Origin: Lasiosphaeria ovina | Lineage: Eukaryota; Ascomycota; Sordariomycetes; Sordariales; Lasiosphaeriaceae | Assembly (NCBI GenBank): GCA_033439765.1 | Contig: JAULSN010000004.1 | Coordinates: 816,001-880,000 of the forward strand | Direction of reading: 5' to 3' | Length of the DNA: 64,000 bases | Part shown: piece by piece, positions 10,963 to 21,521 of the stretch | How the letters are laid out: each line of letters opens with the position of its first letter | How positions within the stretch are numbered: position 1 is the stretch's first letter | The notes under the pieces: generated by a model | What the model was told of the DNA's origin: nothing | Seen by the model: only the letters and a program-made list of their open reading frames with translations | Database searches by the model: none | Position numbers and translations under genes: made by a program

Positions 10963-11634
10963 CACATACGCGGGGAAGATGATGGTCTGGCGGATCATCT
11001 TGCACTTGGTATCCTGGGGAATGTCGACCGTGTCGGAGCCGGAGCAGGGAGCGCCGCCGACAAACGTGTTGTCGTTGGTCGACGTCCAGCAGCGATGGCA
11101 GATGTTGCCCTTGGCCACCTTGCTGTTATCCGTGTTTGCGGCGTTGCCGGCAAGCATGCGGAAGCCCTGCATAGGGGTGTCAGCCGCCAATGTTTATTTT
11201 TTTTTTGCTAGAAGGGCGATAATTACCTGCTTGAAGGCGGTGACCTTGCCGCTGGGAATGTAGTAGACGTCGAGGCCGCCCTTGTTGACCAGCTGGCCCT
11301 GGGGCCCGCCGTTGCCGACCTGGGGCACGCGCTTGTAGGTGCCGTTCTTGGCCTTGAAGAACATGACGGCGGTCCAGTAGTTGGACAGATCCTCGTTGAA
11401 GGTGCACGACGTGCACGACGACTGGGCCGCGAGGTCGTGCTTGCCAATGTCCATGGTCAGGTTGAACGAGTTGCCGCCGACGATCTGGTGCAGATGAGGC
11501 GTGTAGCGCACGCCCGGGTTGACCAGGGGGTCGATGCGGTCGACGACGAGCTGCGAGCACGCGAACCGCAGCATGTTCTGCGCCGCCGCCCCGTTGGCAA
11601 GCAGCGCCACGGCGAGGGTGGCCCACGAATGCAT
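10325..11634 (-). CDS. Secreted DUF1996 protein
   Basis: The model has five exons on the minus strand: 11634-11227, 11166-10970, 10873-10661, about 10616-10426, and 10368-10325. The start at 11634 gives a signal peptide (MHSWATLAVALLANGAAAQ), then the DUF1996 opening LRFACSQLVVDRIDPL and HLHQIVGGNSFN, the joined-exon block CWDGKNLDSPDHKSHV, HGDYVFGWKGDSLQ, and an ending DGWLKALP. Length is about 350 residues, normal for the family when no WSC domain follows. DUF1996 proteins are extracellular or wall-associated in fungi and have no agreed activity. Intron 2 carries a long (CT)n run. Intron 3 is odd: the clear GTACGT donor at 10660 does not give the right frame with either nearby AG, so a donor four bases further in or a non-canonical end is needed. 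Intron 4 has a perfect TACTAAC branch site. Confidence 0.88.
10906..10962. repeat. (GA)n microsatellite inside intron 2 of the DUF1996 gene
   Basis: About 27 GA units fill over half of the 96-base intron (10874-10969). On the transcribed strand this reads as a long CU tract directly after the 5' splice site. Confidence 0.95.
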
Positions 11635-12563
11635 CTTTGCTTTCTCTCTTTTCTCTTCCTTCTTTCTGCTTTCTTGTCTCGGTTGCTGGGGAACAGCCGA
11701 CTGGACGCTCGCTCTGGGACTGACTGACTGTGCTCGGCCAAAAAGAAGGGCTGGCTGCAGGTGAGGGTGAGGTGGTAAAGAGAGAAGGAGAAAGGCGAGA
11801 AACCAGGATAGCGTCAAGGGGGCTGATGTCGTACCAGGCACTTATACTGTTGCCCTTTGCCTCAGACTCTGTCTGCCCTTTCGTCCTTTCACTAATCATT
11901 TCCCCCCTGCCCCTATTCAATCTACAGACTGAACATGGGCCCGCGACGACCCGGTCGACAAGGCAGCGCTGCGTTCAGGCTCGTGGCAAGTGCTAACTGC
12001 CGATGCTACGGAACAAGTTGGAACGTCTTCGGTCATCTGGCTATAATATAAGTGATTGGGTTGGGCGTGTCGTGGCCGTTATTAGCGCCATTGCCGCATT
12101 CGTCGACAATTGCCGGAGCTCCGGCATGCCTGCGCGCCGTGTAAATGAACCAACCCTAGGTATTGTTTTTTTTTTCTGTTCTGTTCCTTTTTCATTTCCC
12201 CTTCCCCACGGCACAGGCTGCTTGTTTGTTTGCTTGCCCTGGCCACGCGCCGAGACAGGGATTGGTCCGCCCCTCCCCCCATATTCATATTGAGCCTCCC
12301 GGGTAAAAGCAGGCAGGCCCACGCCAGTATATTACTCTTTGTGGTCACGCTCGTGGGCCCGCCGCCTGCCAACTGCCCTCCAGTAGGCTCGACTTATTTG
12401 GCCGTCATTGCTCCCCACACGCTTGGTCAAATCAGAGGCGCAGCGGCAAAGAACCCGAGCAGTGAGTGACGCACGGAAACTGCCCGAACCAGCTATTCTT
12501 GTCTCCGGGGGGACTCGAGAATGTGGAGTCCGCCGTCTGGGGCAGGGGCAAGGGCAGCCTGGG

Positions 12564-12626
12564 GTCTGGGGGAGATCGGTCTGGGGGAGCAGTCTGGGGG
12601 AGCAGTCTGGGGGAGCAGTCTGGGGT
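12564..12626. repeat. 13-bp tandem repeat
   Basis: The unit CTGGGGGAGCAGT is present as three exact copies starting at 12581, 12594 and 12607, with degenerate copies on each side. Confidence 0.85.
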
Positions 12627-12924
12627 GTAGGCTGTGGAGGACAGCCTTGCTCCTTTTCAAAATTCAAACCCGCCTGAGCCGCCCCGGGCCTACGAAGCAT
12701 ATTGAGAGACGAATATCGCCGTCTGGATATGGCTGGCACCACGGCAGGGTGGCGACACGGCAGTAGCACCTCGCACGTGGTCGGGTCTACTTCATTCTTT
12801 CTTCCTGAATGGTTTCCTAGCTCACACAAGTTCTTCGCCGTCCGCCATTCAACAATCATTTTTCGGTATGGGACCCAACAGGACCTGACTTACACCAATC
12901 CAGCCAAGGTATATAGACAGTCGA

Positions 12925-12958
12925 GACCGAGACCCAGATCCAGACCCAGACCCAGACC
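12925..12958. repeat. (GACCCA)n-type microsatellite
   Basis: Roughly five copies of GACCCA/GATCCA/GACCGA occur in a row, with no coding context. Confidence 0.8.
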
Positions 12959-14895
12959 TGGTCGCCTCCCTGCCAATTATCACGTCGCACCCCCGGCGCC
13001 GCTGGTTTCCGCGCTCGGATCTTGTGCCTATTGTCCAGAGGCTAATTGCTGGCGTGCCGCCCACTGCATCGCCATTCAGAAAGGGCCAGGGATTTCAATC
13101 CACAGTGTCACGTAATTATGCAGTCCGCAGCAGCCCGGGGCGTCACCGATCCTCCAGGAGGCGTCCGGGGATTTCTTTTTCGTTCTAGTCGTTTTTTCCT
13201 TCTGACAGCAGACCACGGCGATTAATTACCTACCCCAGGGCGGCAAGATAGTTGGACATGGCCAGAAATGAATGGTGACTTGTCTGCGGGCCAAGAAAGT
13301 GCCGTTGACAGTCCAAGTCTTCCCGGAATCTCCTCTCCCACCCCCCCTCTCCTATTCCGTGCACCGCGGCCAGCCAGATATTTGATGGTGTCCACACTGC
13401 CTGCGCGCCATGTCCCGCGGGAGAGAATAGACTAGCAGAGAAGCATTCTGCCGGCTTCTAGAAGTCCCAGACGGCTCTCTCTCATTCTCCGCGTCGAGGC
13501 CCGCGTGACTGGCCTAGACACCCCGCGGCAATTAGAGCCTCTCGGTCCCAGCCCGAGGGTTGACGCCATCCATCTGGTCACTGTAGCACCGAGCGCGTCA
13601 CCGGCATGTGCTAGCTGTCAAGCGTGGCCGACTGTCTCGCCCTGGTTCCACTTGACAGAAAAAAAAAGAAGACTCGCGAGTTTAAGAGCGCGGGGGGGTT
13701 TTCTATCTCCCGTTGAGGGTCCCGGTTCTCAGACATGATCGCCGCGCTGTTTGGTAGATGAAAGCCTGGTCCGCTCACAAAACTGGGGGCCCCTTGGTCG
13801 ATCCAGATCGTCCTCCCGTATTCAGATCCTGCTTGCTCCACGAAAATTACCTGCTCTCCGCTCCCCCAACCTTGGCAGCTGTGGTGAGAAGCCTCCGCCC
13901 GCCAGAGCTCGGATTGCCGATAACGATGGTGTATGACAAATACCTGCAGCCTGTATATCGCTAAGCGAGGTGTTGCCGGGATATTAGCTGCCTGTCGACG
14001 ATGAGATTTGCATCCGTTTGCTGTTGGGGCTGGAGGGGGCGGGAGGCTGAAGAACAAGAAGCTGTCTTCTTTTGTCTTGTCTGCCTAATTTAGAGTCAAG
14101 GGGAAGTGATTTCCTTAGTGTTTTTCTCTCACGGTTAGTAACTATCATTCTCTCTCTTTAATTATATTACCGAAATATCTTGACAAGGGTAAGCTCTTAT
14201 AACCTCTGTGGCCACCCATTCAGCGGCCTCAGATGCGACAATAGAATCGGTCGGAAATGCACTTACCTCTTGCTGCTCTCCAAACATGCGAACTAATTGT
14301 GAAGAGGCCGGAGCATAGAGATCAGCTGCGCGATGGACTGTACTTGCGAGCTGGCTTGCTTTATGCCGTGCGAGATTTGCATGCAGCTTCCCGCCAGACA
14401 TGTCTTCTGAATGCTCACAGATGTATTTCTTTCAGATGGACAGGTGATTGATCCCACCTAGCACAAAGATTAATGGTTCAGAATCTATCTGTTTCTATTC
14501 AACAAGAAATACCTACCTAGTCCTCCTCGCACTTCGGCACGCTATTTTCTTTCTTCAGCGCCAATGCCTGCATATGGAAATATATATGTTGGCTGTCAAA
14601 CTTTCTTTCACACTAGCAAATGCATGACAGGATCGGGATGGCAATCTGATCAAACAGAATGAAGCTCTGCTTTCTGGCCTCGTCTCCAAAGCCGTCTCTT
14701 GACCTTGTCTTAACTTCCATTAGTAGTACTTGACATGCCTGAGCAATTCAACTCGAAAGCAGCAAGTGCTTATTAGGGGCAGCGATCCCCTGATTTCATT
14801 CCATTTGAATTGTCCATCGTCTGTCCACCGCTCACGTGCACAAGTGAGCCTCAGATAACTAAACAATTTCGGCACCCACCAGATCAGCAATCATC

Positions 14896-15114
14896 ATGGC
14901 CGTCAGATTAGCTATAATCATGAACACCCATGCGGGCAGGAGAATCAGTACGGACAAAAACGCCAACACGAGCAAGGACGCCAACAAGGATAAGAACGCC
15001 GGTAAGGACAAGAACGCCAGTAACGACAAGAACCCCCAGCAACCCCCGTTCTCTTCCAATGCTCCGCAGGACGGAACAGCGGGACTCGACGGCGGCGAGG
15101 ATGTCACGATGAAA

Positions 15115-15153
<39 letters not shown>

Positions 15154-15840
15154 ATCATAATGAAGAACCACAAGAGCGAGATGAACAGACTCGAGCAACT
15201 CCACAGGCCCCTGTCACCTTCCCCGCGGGGACATATCCTCAGCCCACCCGCCGGCCAGTCGAGCCATCTCTTCAACACACCCGCCGGCCAGCCGAGCTCT
15301 CTCTTCAACCCGCCCGCCGGCCAGTCGAATTCTATCTTCAGCCCGCCCGCCGAGGCGAGCTTTCTCCTCAACCCGCCCGCTGCCAAGCCTAGCTCTCTCT
15401 CCAACCCACTCGCCGGCCAGTCGAGCCCTCTCTTCAACTCATCCACCAACCAGCCAAGCCCTCTCTTCAACCCACCGGCCGGTCAGTCGGGTTATCTCTT
15501 CAGCCTAGCCGCCGTCCAACCTAGCTCTCTCTTCGGCCCACCCGCCGCCCAGCCGAGCTCTCTCTTGAGCCCACCGGCCGGTCAACAGAGCCGTCACTTC
15601 ATGCCATTGCCAGGCACCGCCGGCGAGCCGAGCATCTTTGCAGGCTGGCGGGGAACATTCGGGAAAGAGAAATTTTTTCCACCTGGATGCAAATTCCCCG
15701 CAATAATACCTTTGCAGAATCCTGCGGCAGGAAATCCGCGCACAGAGCCCAAGAGAAGTCCTCTTCTCCCGCCAGGAACCAAAGGGCTGGCGTCTTCCAG
15801 GTGGGCCCGGCCCGGAGACTATCTGGAGGGAAGGGAGTGA
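14896..15840 (+). CDS. Low-complexity repeat protein, 314 aa
   Basis: One uninterrupted frame starts at the ATG at 14896 (a second ATG follows at 14920) and ends at 15840. In order: a Lys/Asn/Asp-rich head with repeated DKNA words (residues 20-46), a run of 13 Asp (74-86), then eleven tandem 11-residue units with consensus LFNPPAGQPSS (residues about 114-233), then a Pro-rich tail. The unit varies at several positions but keeps its frame; the one shorter unit has 10 residues. Persisting frame in a diverged 33-base repeat argues that it is translated. No signal peptide or known domain is seen. Phe spaced by Pro/Gly/Gln/Ser-rich linkers recalls disordered proteins, but true FG nucleoporin spacing is absent. 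Likely intrinsically disordered; function unknown. Confidence 0.7.
15115..15153. repeat. (GAC)13 triplet repeat coding poly-Asp
   Basis: Thirteen GAC codons in a row lie inside the repeat-protein gene. Confidence 0.95.
15235..15594 (+). repeat. 33-bp coding minisatellite, about 11 units
   Basis: Eleven units of 33 bases (one of 30) encode the LFNPPAGQPSS-type repeat. Copies differ by several bases each. Confidence 0.9.
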
Positions 15841-16325
15841 GGGGGAGGCCATACATGATGAGGTGGAGGTAGGTGCTTGGTCCGAGACGGAAGCGGTGGG
15901 GTCAGATGGGGGGGAGTTGAGAGGCTGTTTTGAGACTTGGTATGGACTTGGAAGGAAGGGGGTGCTCGTGTCGTTCACACGGTCCCAGTGGCGGTGGGTT
16001 TTGTATTTTTAACAGGGGAGTTATCGTGTATAATAAATTTACAATGCTATTGTATGTGGCTCTGAGATGGTTGGATTCAGCCACCATCACTCAGTCACTC
16101 ATTCGGAGCGAAGCGAGGTGCGTCATGCAGTCATCCATGGAGGTCAGTCAATTGCAGGCCCCTAGGGACGGACCCGTCTGTCGGTGAGTGAGTGGGTCTC
16201 GTTGCTTGCTGCTCCAAAAGTCCCCGCCAAACAAACCTCCGCACGCAAAAGGTCAATTCGGAAAGCCAACCTACCTTACTTCATACCTTGAACCTTATCC
16301 GCATTATACCTTACCAGCCACCGGC
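15841..16325. other. Intergenic, promoter side of HAL2-like gene
   Basis: The frame of the next gene is open upstream of its first good ATG, but that stretch lacks coding character. It is read here as 5' UTR and promoter. Confidence 0.55.
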
Positions 16326-17492
16326 ATGGACAGCCCGTACCGGCTTGAGCTCTCCGTCGCGATCGGGGCCGTGCAGGCCGCCGCACAGATCGCGCGCACA
16401 GTCCAAGCAGCGCACCTTTCCTCCTCCTCCTCCTCCTCACAGCAACAGACGGGAAGCAGCAGCAGCAGCAATGACACGCACATCAAGGAGGACCTGAGCC
16501 CGGTGACGGTAGCCGATTTCGCGATCCAGGCGATGCTGACGGCAAAGTTGCGTGAGGCGTTCGCCAGCGACGGCGTCGTAGGCGAAGAGTCGGCTGCGGC
16601 GCTGCGGGAGATCGGGAGTGACGGGGCGGCGCTGCTTGCTGCGGTCGTGAACGTGATTTCGCGGTGCACAGACAGTGACGCGCCAGTCCTCGATGGCGAG
16701 GCCGTGTGCGAGCTGATTGACTACGGCGTGGCGGACGCAGACCCTGAGATAACGGGCGCGGACGCGGGGCGCGTGTGGGTGTTTGACCCGATCGACGGGA
16801 CGCGGGCGTTTCTGCGCGGCGAGCAGTACGCGATCAACGTGGCGCTGCTAGAGGGCGGGCGGCAGATTCTCACCGTGGTCGGGTGCCCGCTGCTCAGTGC
16901 GGACGCGGCAGCGCCGGCGACGGTGGCGGACGGCGATGTCGACCCGAGCGGCCGGGGGTGTCTGCTGTTTGCGGTGCGGGGGTACGGCGCGTATGCGCGG
17001 CCGCTTCTCCTTGGACCAGGACAGGGAGAGGAGGAAAGGGAAACCCGGCGGCTGGCGCGCCATGCTGACGGCGTGTCTGTTGACGGGCTCCGCTCGGTGA
17101 CGTGCTGGAAGCACCTCGACTCGGGCGTCGACGAGGCGCACGAGGCCGTCGCGCAGCGCCTTGGCCTGTCGTTCCCCGGCTGCGATCTGCTCGGCTGGGT
17201 GCCGAGGTGGGCTGTGCTGGCGCTCGGCCTGGCTAATGTTACTGTTTGGGTCTACAAGAAGAGGTCGCGACACGGAAAGATATGGGACCACGCCGGTGCT
17301 ATGCTGCTGTTCGAAGAGGTCGGCGGCCTCATCACCGACGTCGACGGCAGAGACATCGACCTGACCAAGGGGAGAAAGCTCACGGCAAACTTTGGCTTTG
17401 TCGCAGCCCCGAGGAGTGTGCATCACATTGTGCTCAAAGCCGTGCGCGACACGCTGAGGGCCCAGGGTAAACAAAAGTTGCTGCAGCAGTAG
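16326..17492 (+). CDS. 3'(2'),5'-bisphosphate nucleotidase, HAL2/MET22-like
   Basis: A single exon gives 388 residues. The enzyme family removes the 3'-phosphate from PAP and PAPS, a by-product of sulfate assimilation, and is magnesium dependent and lithium sensitive. The motif set of the lithium-sensitive phosphatases is present in order: VGEES with Glu87/Glu88, DPIDGT with Asp154 and Asp157, and WDHAGA with Asp321 near the C-terminus. The start at 16326 (MDSPYRLEL) matches the family N-terminus; an earlier in-frame non-ATG extension was dropped. Unusual points are a Ser/Gln-rich insert around residues 35-57 and GTRAFLRG where most fungal members have GTKGFLRG, so it may be a diverged paralogue rather than the main MET22. 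Confidence 0.88.
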   Translation: MDSPYRLELSVAIGAVQAAAQIARTVQAAHLSSSSSSSQQQTGSSSSSNDTHIKEDLSPVTVADFAIQAMLTAKLREAFASDGVVGEESAAALREIGSDGAALLAAVVNVISRCTDSDAPVLDGEAVCELIDYGVADADPEITGADAGRVWVFDPIDGTRAFLRGEQYAINVALLEGGRQILTVVGCPLLSADAAAPATVADGDVDPSGRGCLLFAVRGYGAYARPLLLGPGQGEEERETRRLARHADGVSVDGLRSVTCWKHLDSGVDEAHEAVAQRLGLSFPGCDLLGWVPRWAVLALGLANVTVWVYKKRSRHGKIWDHAGAMLLFEEVGGLITDVDGRDIDLTKGRKLTANFGFVAAPRSVHHIVLKAVRDTLRAQGKQKLLQQ

Positions 17493-19434
17493 GCCCGGAA
17501 ATAGGAGGAATGGTGGTAGATCGGCGGTAGATAGCTCCCTAACAAACTCAAATTCCAAGCATTGCTTCTCAAGCCCATGTCATGTAGTGTACGCAAGCTG
17601 CCAGTATTACCCATATATGCAATGCATCCTGTCAAATGCCATCCTGAACCATCTTCTCAAGCTGCACCCTAGCTATTTTCATCGCTCGCTTTGTCATCGC
17701 GTCCTGGCATCGTCACCGTCGAGCACCCTGGCTACAGGATAACCGCGCAAACCATCATTAGCTCAGTCTTCATACCCGTCTTCCCCCATCTTCCATTGTC
17801 TGTCATTCCTTCTTCGATCCCAGACCTTCATTTGTGCCTGTCCTCAAGCCTGAGGCACAAAGCCTACATGTCCTCAGTCCCATGTGTGCTAGTGTTCCTC
17901 CCACCCACCCTTCGGCCCGGCCAAATCCAGACAAGGCGTGGTATATGTCCTGAACGAATCGCGGGGGTGCGAGGCAATCGTCGTCCAAACAACCGAGTTG
18001 ATCTGCAGCTAACCAATTGCAATCAGATCATAACCGGGGCTGCTTGGCTCGGCGACCAAATTCCGGTCACACCCGCTCAGCGACAAAGACAGACGTAACA
18101 AAGTACGTGAAGGGAAAATGAGAAAAGAAAAAGAGAAAAGAAAACAGACGAATAAACAAAAACACGAACAACAAATGCAAGCCAAAAACTGATATGCAAG
18201 ACCCATCAACGCCCAGGCCCGCCAGAACCCGCCTCGTTTCACCTGTCCGCTGGGCTTGGTTGGCTCCCGACGCATTGAACACGCGGAGATCTGGCGGACA
18301 GCAATCAAAACAAGTAATCCAACGAGGAGCGCGATATTAACCAGGCCGTACTTTTTATAACCCCAATAACAAGGCGTGCGGCATCTCCGAGAAGATGGAG
18401 CCCAACTAAGCGACATTCAAGGCATCATCTCATCAGGGGTCAACAAGAAAAGAAGAAAGAAAAGAGAAAAACGCGCGAGCAAACGGAGTACCAGGTATTT
18501 ATTAGGCTGGGGCGAAGGGAGGGGAGAGGGGGCAGGGGGTGGGAATGGATTGCGCGTGGCGTACTCTGTCATTGCTGGCGAGCCGGAAGACGTTATGCGT
18601 ACCGCCAGGCAAAGGGTTGTCATAGCCGTCTAGGACGTGACGTCGTAAAAAACCATAACAGTCATAAAGGCGTGATCGAGTGTATATGGCAAATCTCTTT
18701 CCTCTACCCAATCAGCCCACACGCGAGGACGAAGGCAGACTGGGCGACAAAGACGGCGCGAGACACAACCCCATCCACGTGTTGGTCCGCACCGCAGCGT
18801 CAAGGAAACATGCCGAGTTCCGACCAGGCCGTTGGCGTAAATGGTTGCCCATCAAACTGTAAAAAAGTCTTGTATCCCAAAATTCTTCATCTCTTTGTTT
18901 CCTTTTTGGTGGCATTGGATCGTGGTCATCGTCTCGGGAAAGTGTGAGGTCCGGAGAAAGGTTTAGAGTACCTAGATGGCCAGTATTTAGAGCAGAAAGC
19001 AAGCCAAAACCTCGCCATCCTTGGTAACCCGGCTTTAACCAAAAGAGCAGGAAAAAGCCAAGCCGATACGAGTGGAAGAGTCAACTCGTTATAGATACCC
19101 GTTATGGATGACTGAGGGCGTCTGAAACAGAAATATTACAATGTGCGTATGCGGGAGCATAGGTAGTGTGAAGGCGAAGTAAATCGATAATCTGGCGCTG
19201 CTGAGAGGTGAAAGAGATCTCGCAGCACTTGAGCGTAGCCCTCGCTCAAGTACGCTTCTTTGGATGTTGTAGGCTGGTATTGCGCGAACGATCGCCTTTT
19301 CGGGTATGGCGACGAAATGCTTTCGATTTGGGAAGTTCTCTTGCTGCCGAGCAGTCATGCTCATAACAGACAGTGGGTGTGCTTAGTTCGATCTTTGGAA
19401 GGAGGGAACGGCTGCGCTGACCCGAGATTCCGTC
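17493..19434. other. Intergenic between convergent genes, no gene seen
   Basis: The HAL2-like gene and the RNA-binding gene point toward each other here, so part of this must be 3' UTR. A purine-rich patch lies at 18110-18170 and 18440-18480. No coding frame is supported. Confidence 0.55.
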
Positions 19435-21521
19435 CTACTGGAATCTCGATGCCCCAGACGACCCGTTTCCCCTTGGCGCCGTATCAGACGAATCTAGCTC
19501 TGGAATCAGCCGTCTTGTCCAGGGCCAGAGAAAAGCATCAGACGTATAACATACCACTTCCACGCTGCATGTGACCGTTGGTGCGGCCTCGCCCAGCGAA
19601 GCCCCCAATCCCCTCACCCCAGTCGCCGCTAGGCCCGTGGGGCTGGCGCTCGGGGATGCTGCGGGAGCTGTTCCCGTTCATGCCGGGGCGTTGACTGCCA
19701 ATGGCGCCGGGATTTTCCCTGGGCCGGAGCCGACCGGGGCCAAAGGAGTCGCCCAGCGACATCGTTCCCAGGTTGTCAATCAGCAGAGACGGATCGTTGG
19801 TCGACCCCGTACCTGGCGTAGTGGGGGTCGGCAACGAGCTGTTCTGGCCGCCGAGACTGGCGCTGTATTCTCCGTATTGGGCCACGTTCGGAGCGTGAAC
19901 GTTGCCTCCTTGTGGGTAGCCGACCGTTGACAAAGACGGGCTCGGAGTGTAGGAGCGCAAGTCGGCAAATGACTTGACGCCGCGAAGGGTATTCATTCCC
20001 CCATCGGGGCTGTCCGGGAGCTCGAGAGTCGGCCCGTGCCTGCCCTGCCTGCCCAGGGTTCCATATTGGCCTGGTGCGTTGCCACGGGTCTCGGCGAAAT
20101 CGATCGTAGCGGCACGGCTCAGGCCTCGTCGATGCGCGTCAGCCGACACGCCGGCCGGCATGTGCATGGACGGCGCTGCCCCGGTATCCTTGACGACATG
20201 GAGCTGCCTGTTCTGTCCCTCGCCTACCGAGCGGTGCTCGAGGCCCATATTATGCGCCAAAATATGGACGGTCCGCCGTTGCTGAGGGGTGATGGTGCTC
20301 GGGAACACGATGATCTCACGGTTCGGATCGCTCCGGAAAAGCGTCAACTCGGTGTAGAAGCTGAGAGTGTCGGGGTTGTTGAGATCCACGTCTCCTGTGG
20401 TGGCTGCTGGTCAGATTAAGCAAATTGGACAAAAAGGTTGGGGGACCCAAAAACTTACGCAATGGCGAGTTGCGCGACCTCGCGGTGTGGGCGGCGTTTA
20501 GGGAATGCATCGACGTTTGCGTGTGCAAACCCGGAGCTATCGGCTGGTGCTGCTCCTCGAGCTGGCCACGTTTCTCCCTCTTCTCCCGTTCGATCCGCTC
20601 TCTTTCATGTTCGGGTAGCATCTTCTTATACTCGACTCTCAGCTTTCGTCCCTGAACTTCATACCCGTTAAGTTGCTCTATGACAGACTGCGTATCCATG
20701 GGGCTCTGGAAGTTGGCAAAGGCAAGCCCGCGGAAGATTCCGTTGTCGAAGTGATAGTTGAAGGCGTAGGGCTGGGGCAATCCAAGTTCCGACATGATGG
20801 TCGTAAGCATTTCTTTCCGAACGTTGAACGGGATATTCTTGATCACAATGGCCGTGGGGATGAGGTCGCTGCTGAGTGCCAGTGCCTGGGCCTGCGACTT
20901 GGCGTCGTGCCGGGGATCGTAGCCCAGGTTGCTTGGGTAACCGTGGCGGTCATTCGCAAAGTTTCCGTCGCCATTCATGAGGTTCATCGAGTTGTTGAAG
21001 TTGGCCATGGCCGAGTACTGGGTCGACGGAGTGTTGAGGGCCTGGCTACCAAGCGCAGGCTGTTCGGGCATCGTCCATTCCTGCATACGAGGTATCAGCA
21101 AGCCCCGTCGTCTGTCGTCGGGGGAGACAAGAAGTGGGAGGGAACGGACTGAAGGGATCGCCCGGCGAGGTCCTTGGCGCAGTCTGTTGTCGCCCATAAC
21201 GCCGTTAACGGTATTTGCGCCGCCGTTATAGGCCCATGCCTGGGCGTTACCAACAAAGCTGTCCGCGGCGAAGCTCGCCGTGGGTGGTATCCTGTTGTGC
21301 CTGAATGCATTGCTGTCGTAGGTGCCGAATCGGTCGTCGGCGGCAGCAAAGATGGCAGCAGGGGTCTGGCCGACGGCGTCCATCTGGCGCTGGTTCATGC
21401 GATTGACGCCCGGGAGACCGGCCGTGGTATTGAAGCCGGGCCTCGTGGCGCCGGGAGACCGATTTGTATTGTTCATCTGATATGCACCAGGAAAGAAGTG
21501 GTCTGGCGGTTGGTTGTTCAT
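19435..21521 (-). CDS. RRM and R3H domain RNA-binding protein
   Basis: The model has four exons: 21521-21150, 21080-20459, 20394-19555, 19499-19435, giving 632 residues. After a disordered Asn/Gln-rich head comes one RRM (residues about 197-277) with RNP2 AIVIKNIPF and RNP1 RGLAFANF, a basic coiled stretch (ERERIEREKREKRGQ), then an R3H-type block LFRSDPNREIIVFPS with RRTVHILAHNMGLEHRSV, and a Gly/Ser-rich tail. This order resembles fission yeast Cip1/Cip2 and budding yeast Pin4-like proteins, which bind mRNA and affect stress and cell-cycle transcripts. The first intron (21081-21149) is 69 bases and in frame, so retaining it would add 23 residues. The last intron (19500-19554) is inferred because it restores a longer frame ending SSGASRFQ. 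A long 5' leader is likely. Confidence 0.85.

Larger units (their letters stand above)
11635..14895. other. Long intergenic region with short tandem repeats
   Basis: This contains the DUF1996 promoter and 5' UTR (C/T-rich, 11635-11930), a 13-base tandem repeat (12564-12626), and a GACCCA-type array (12925-12958). No frame longer than about 60 codons has coding character. Confidence 0.55.

Noticed and set aside
17691..18416. Short frames on both strands between the HAL2-like and RNA-binding genes
   Set aside because: They have no coding composition or motif and lie where two 3' UTRs are expected.
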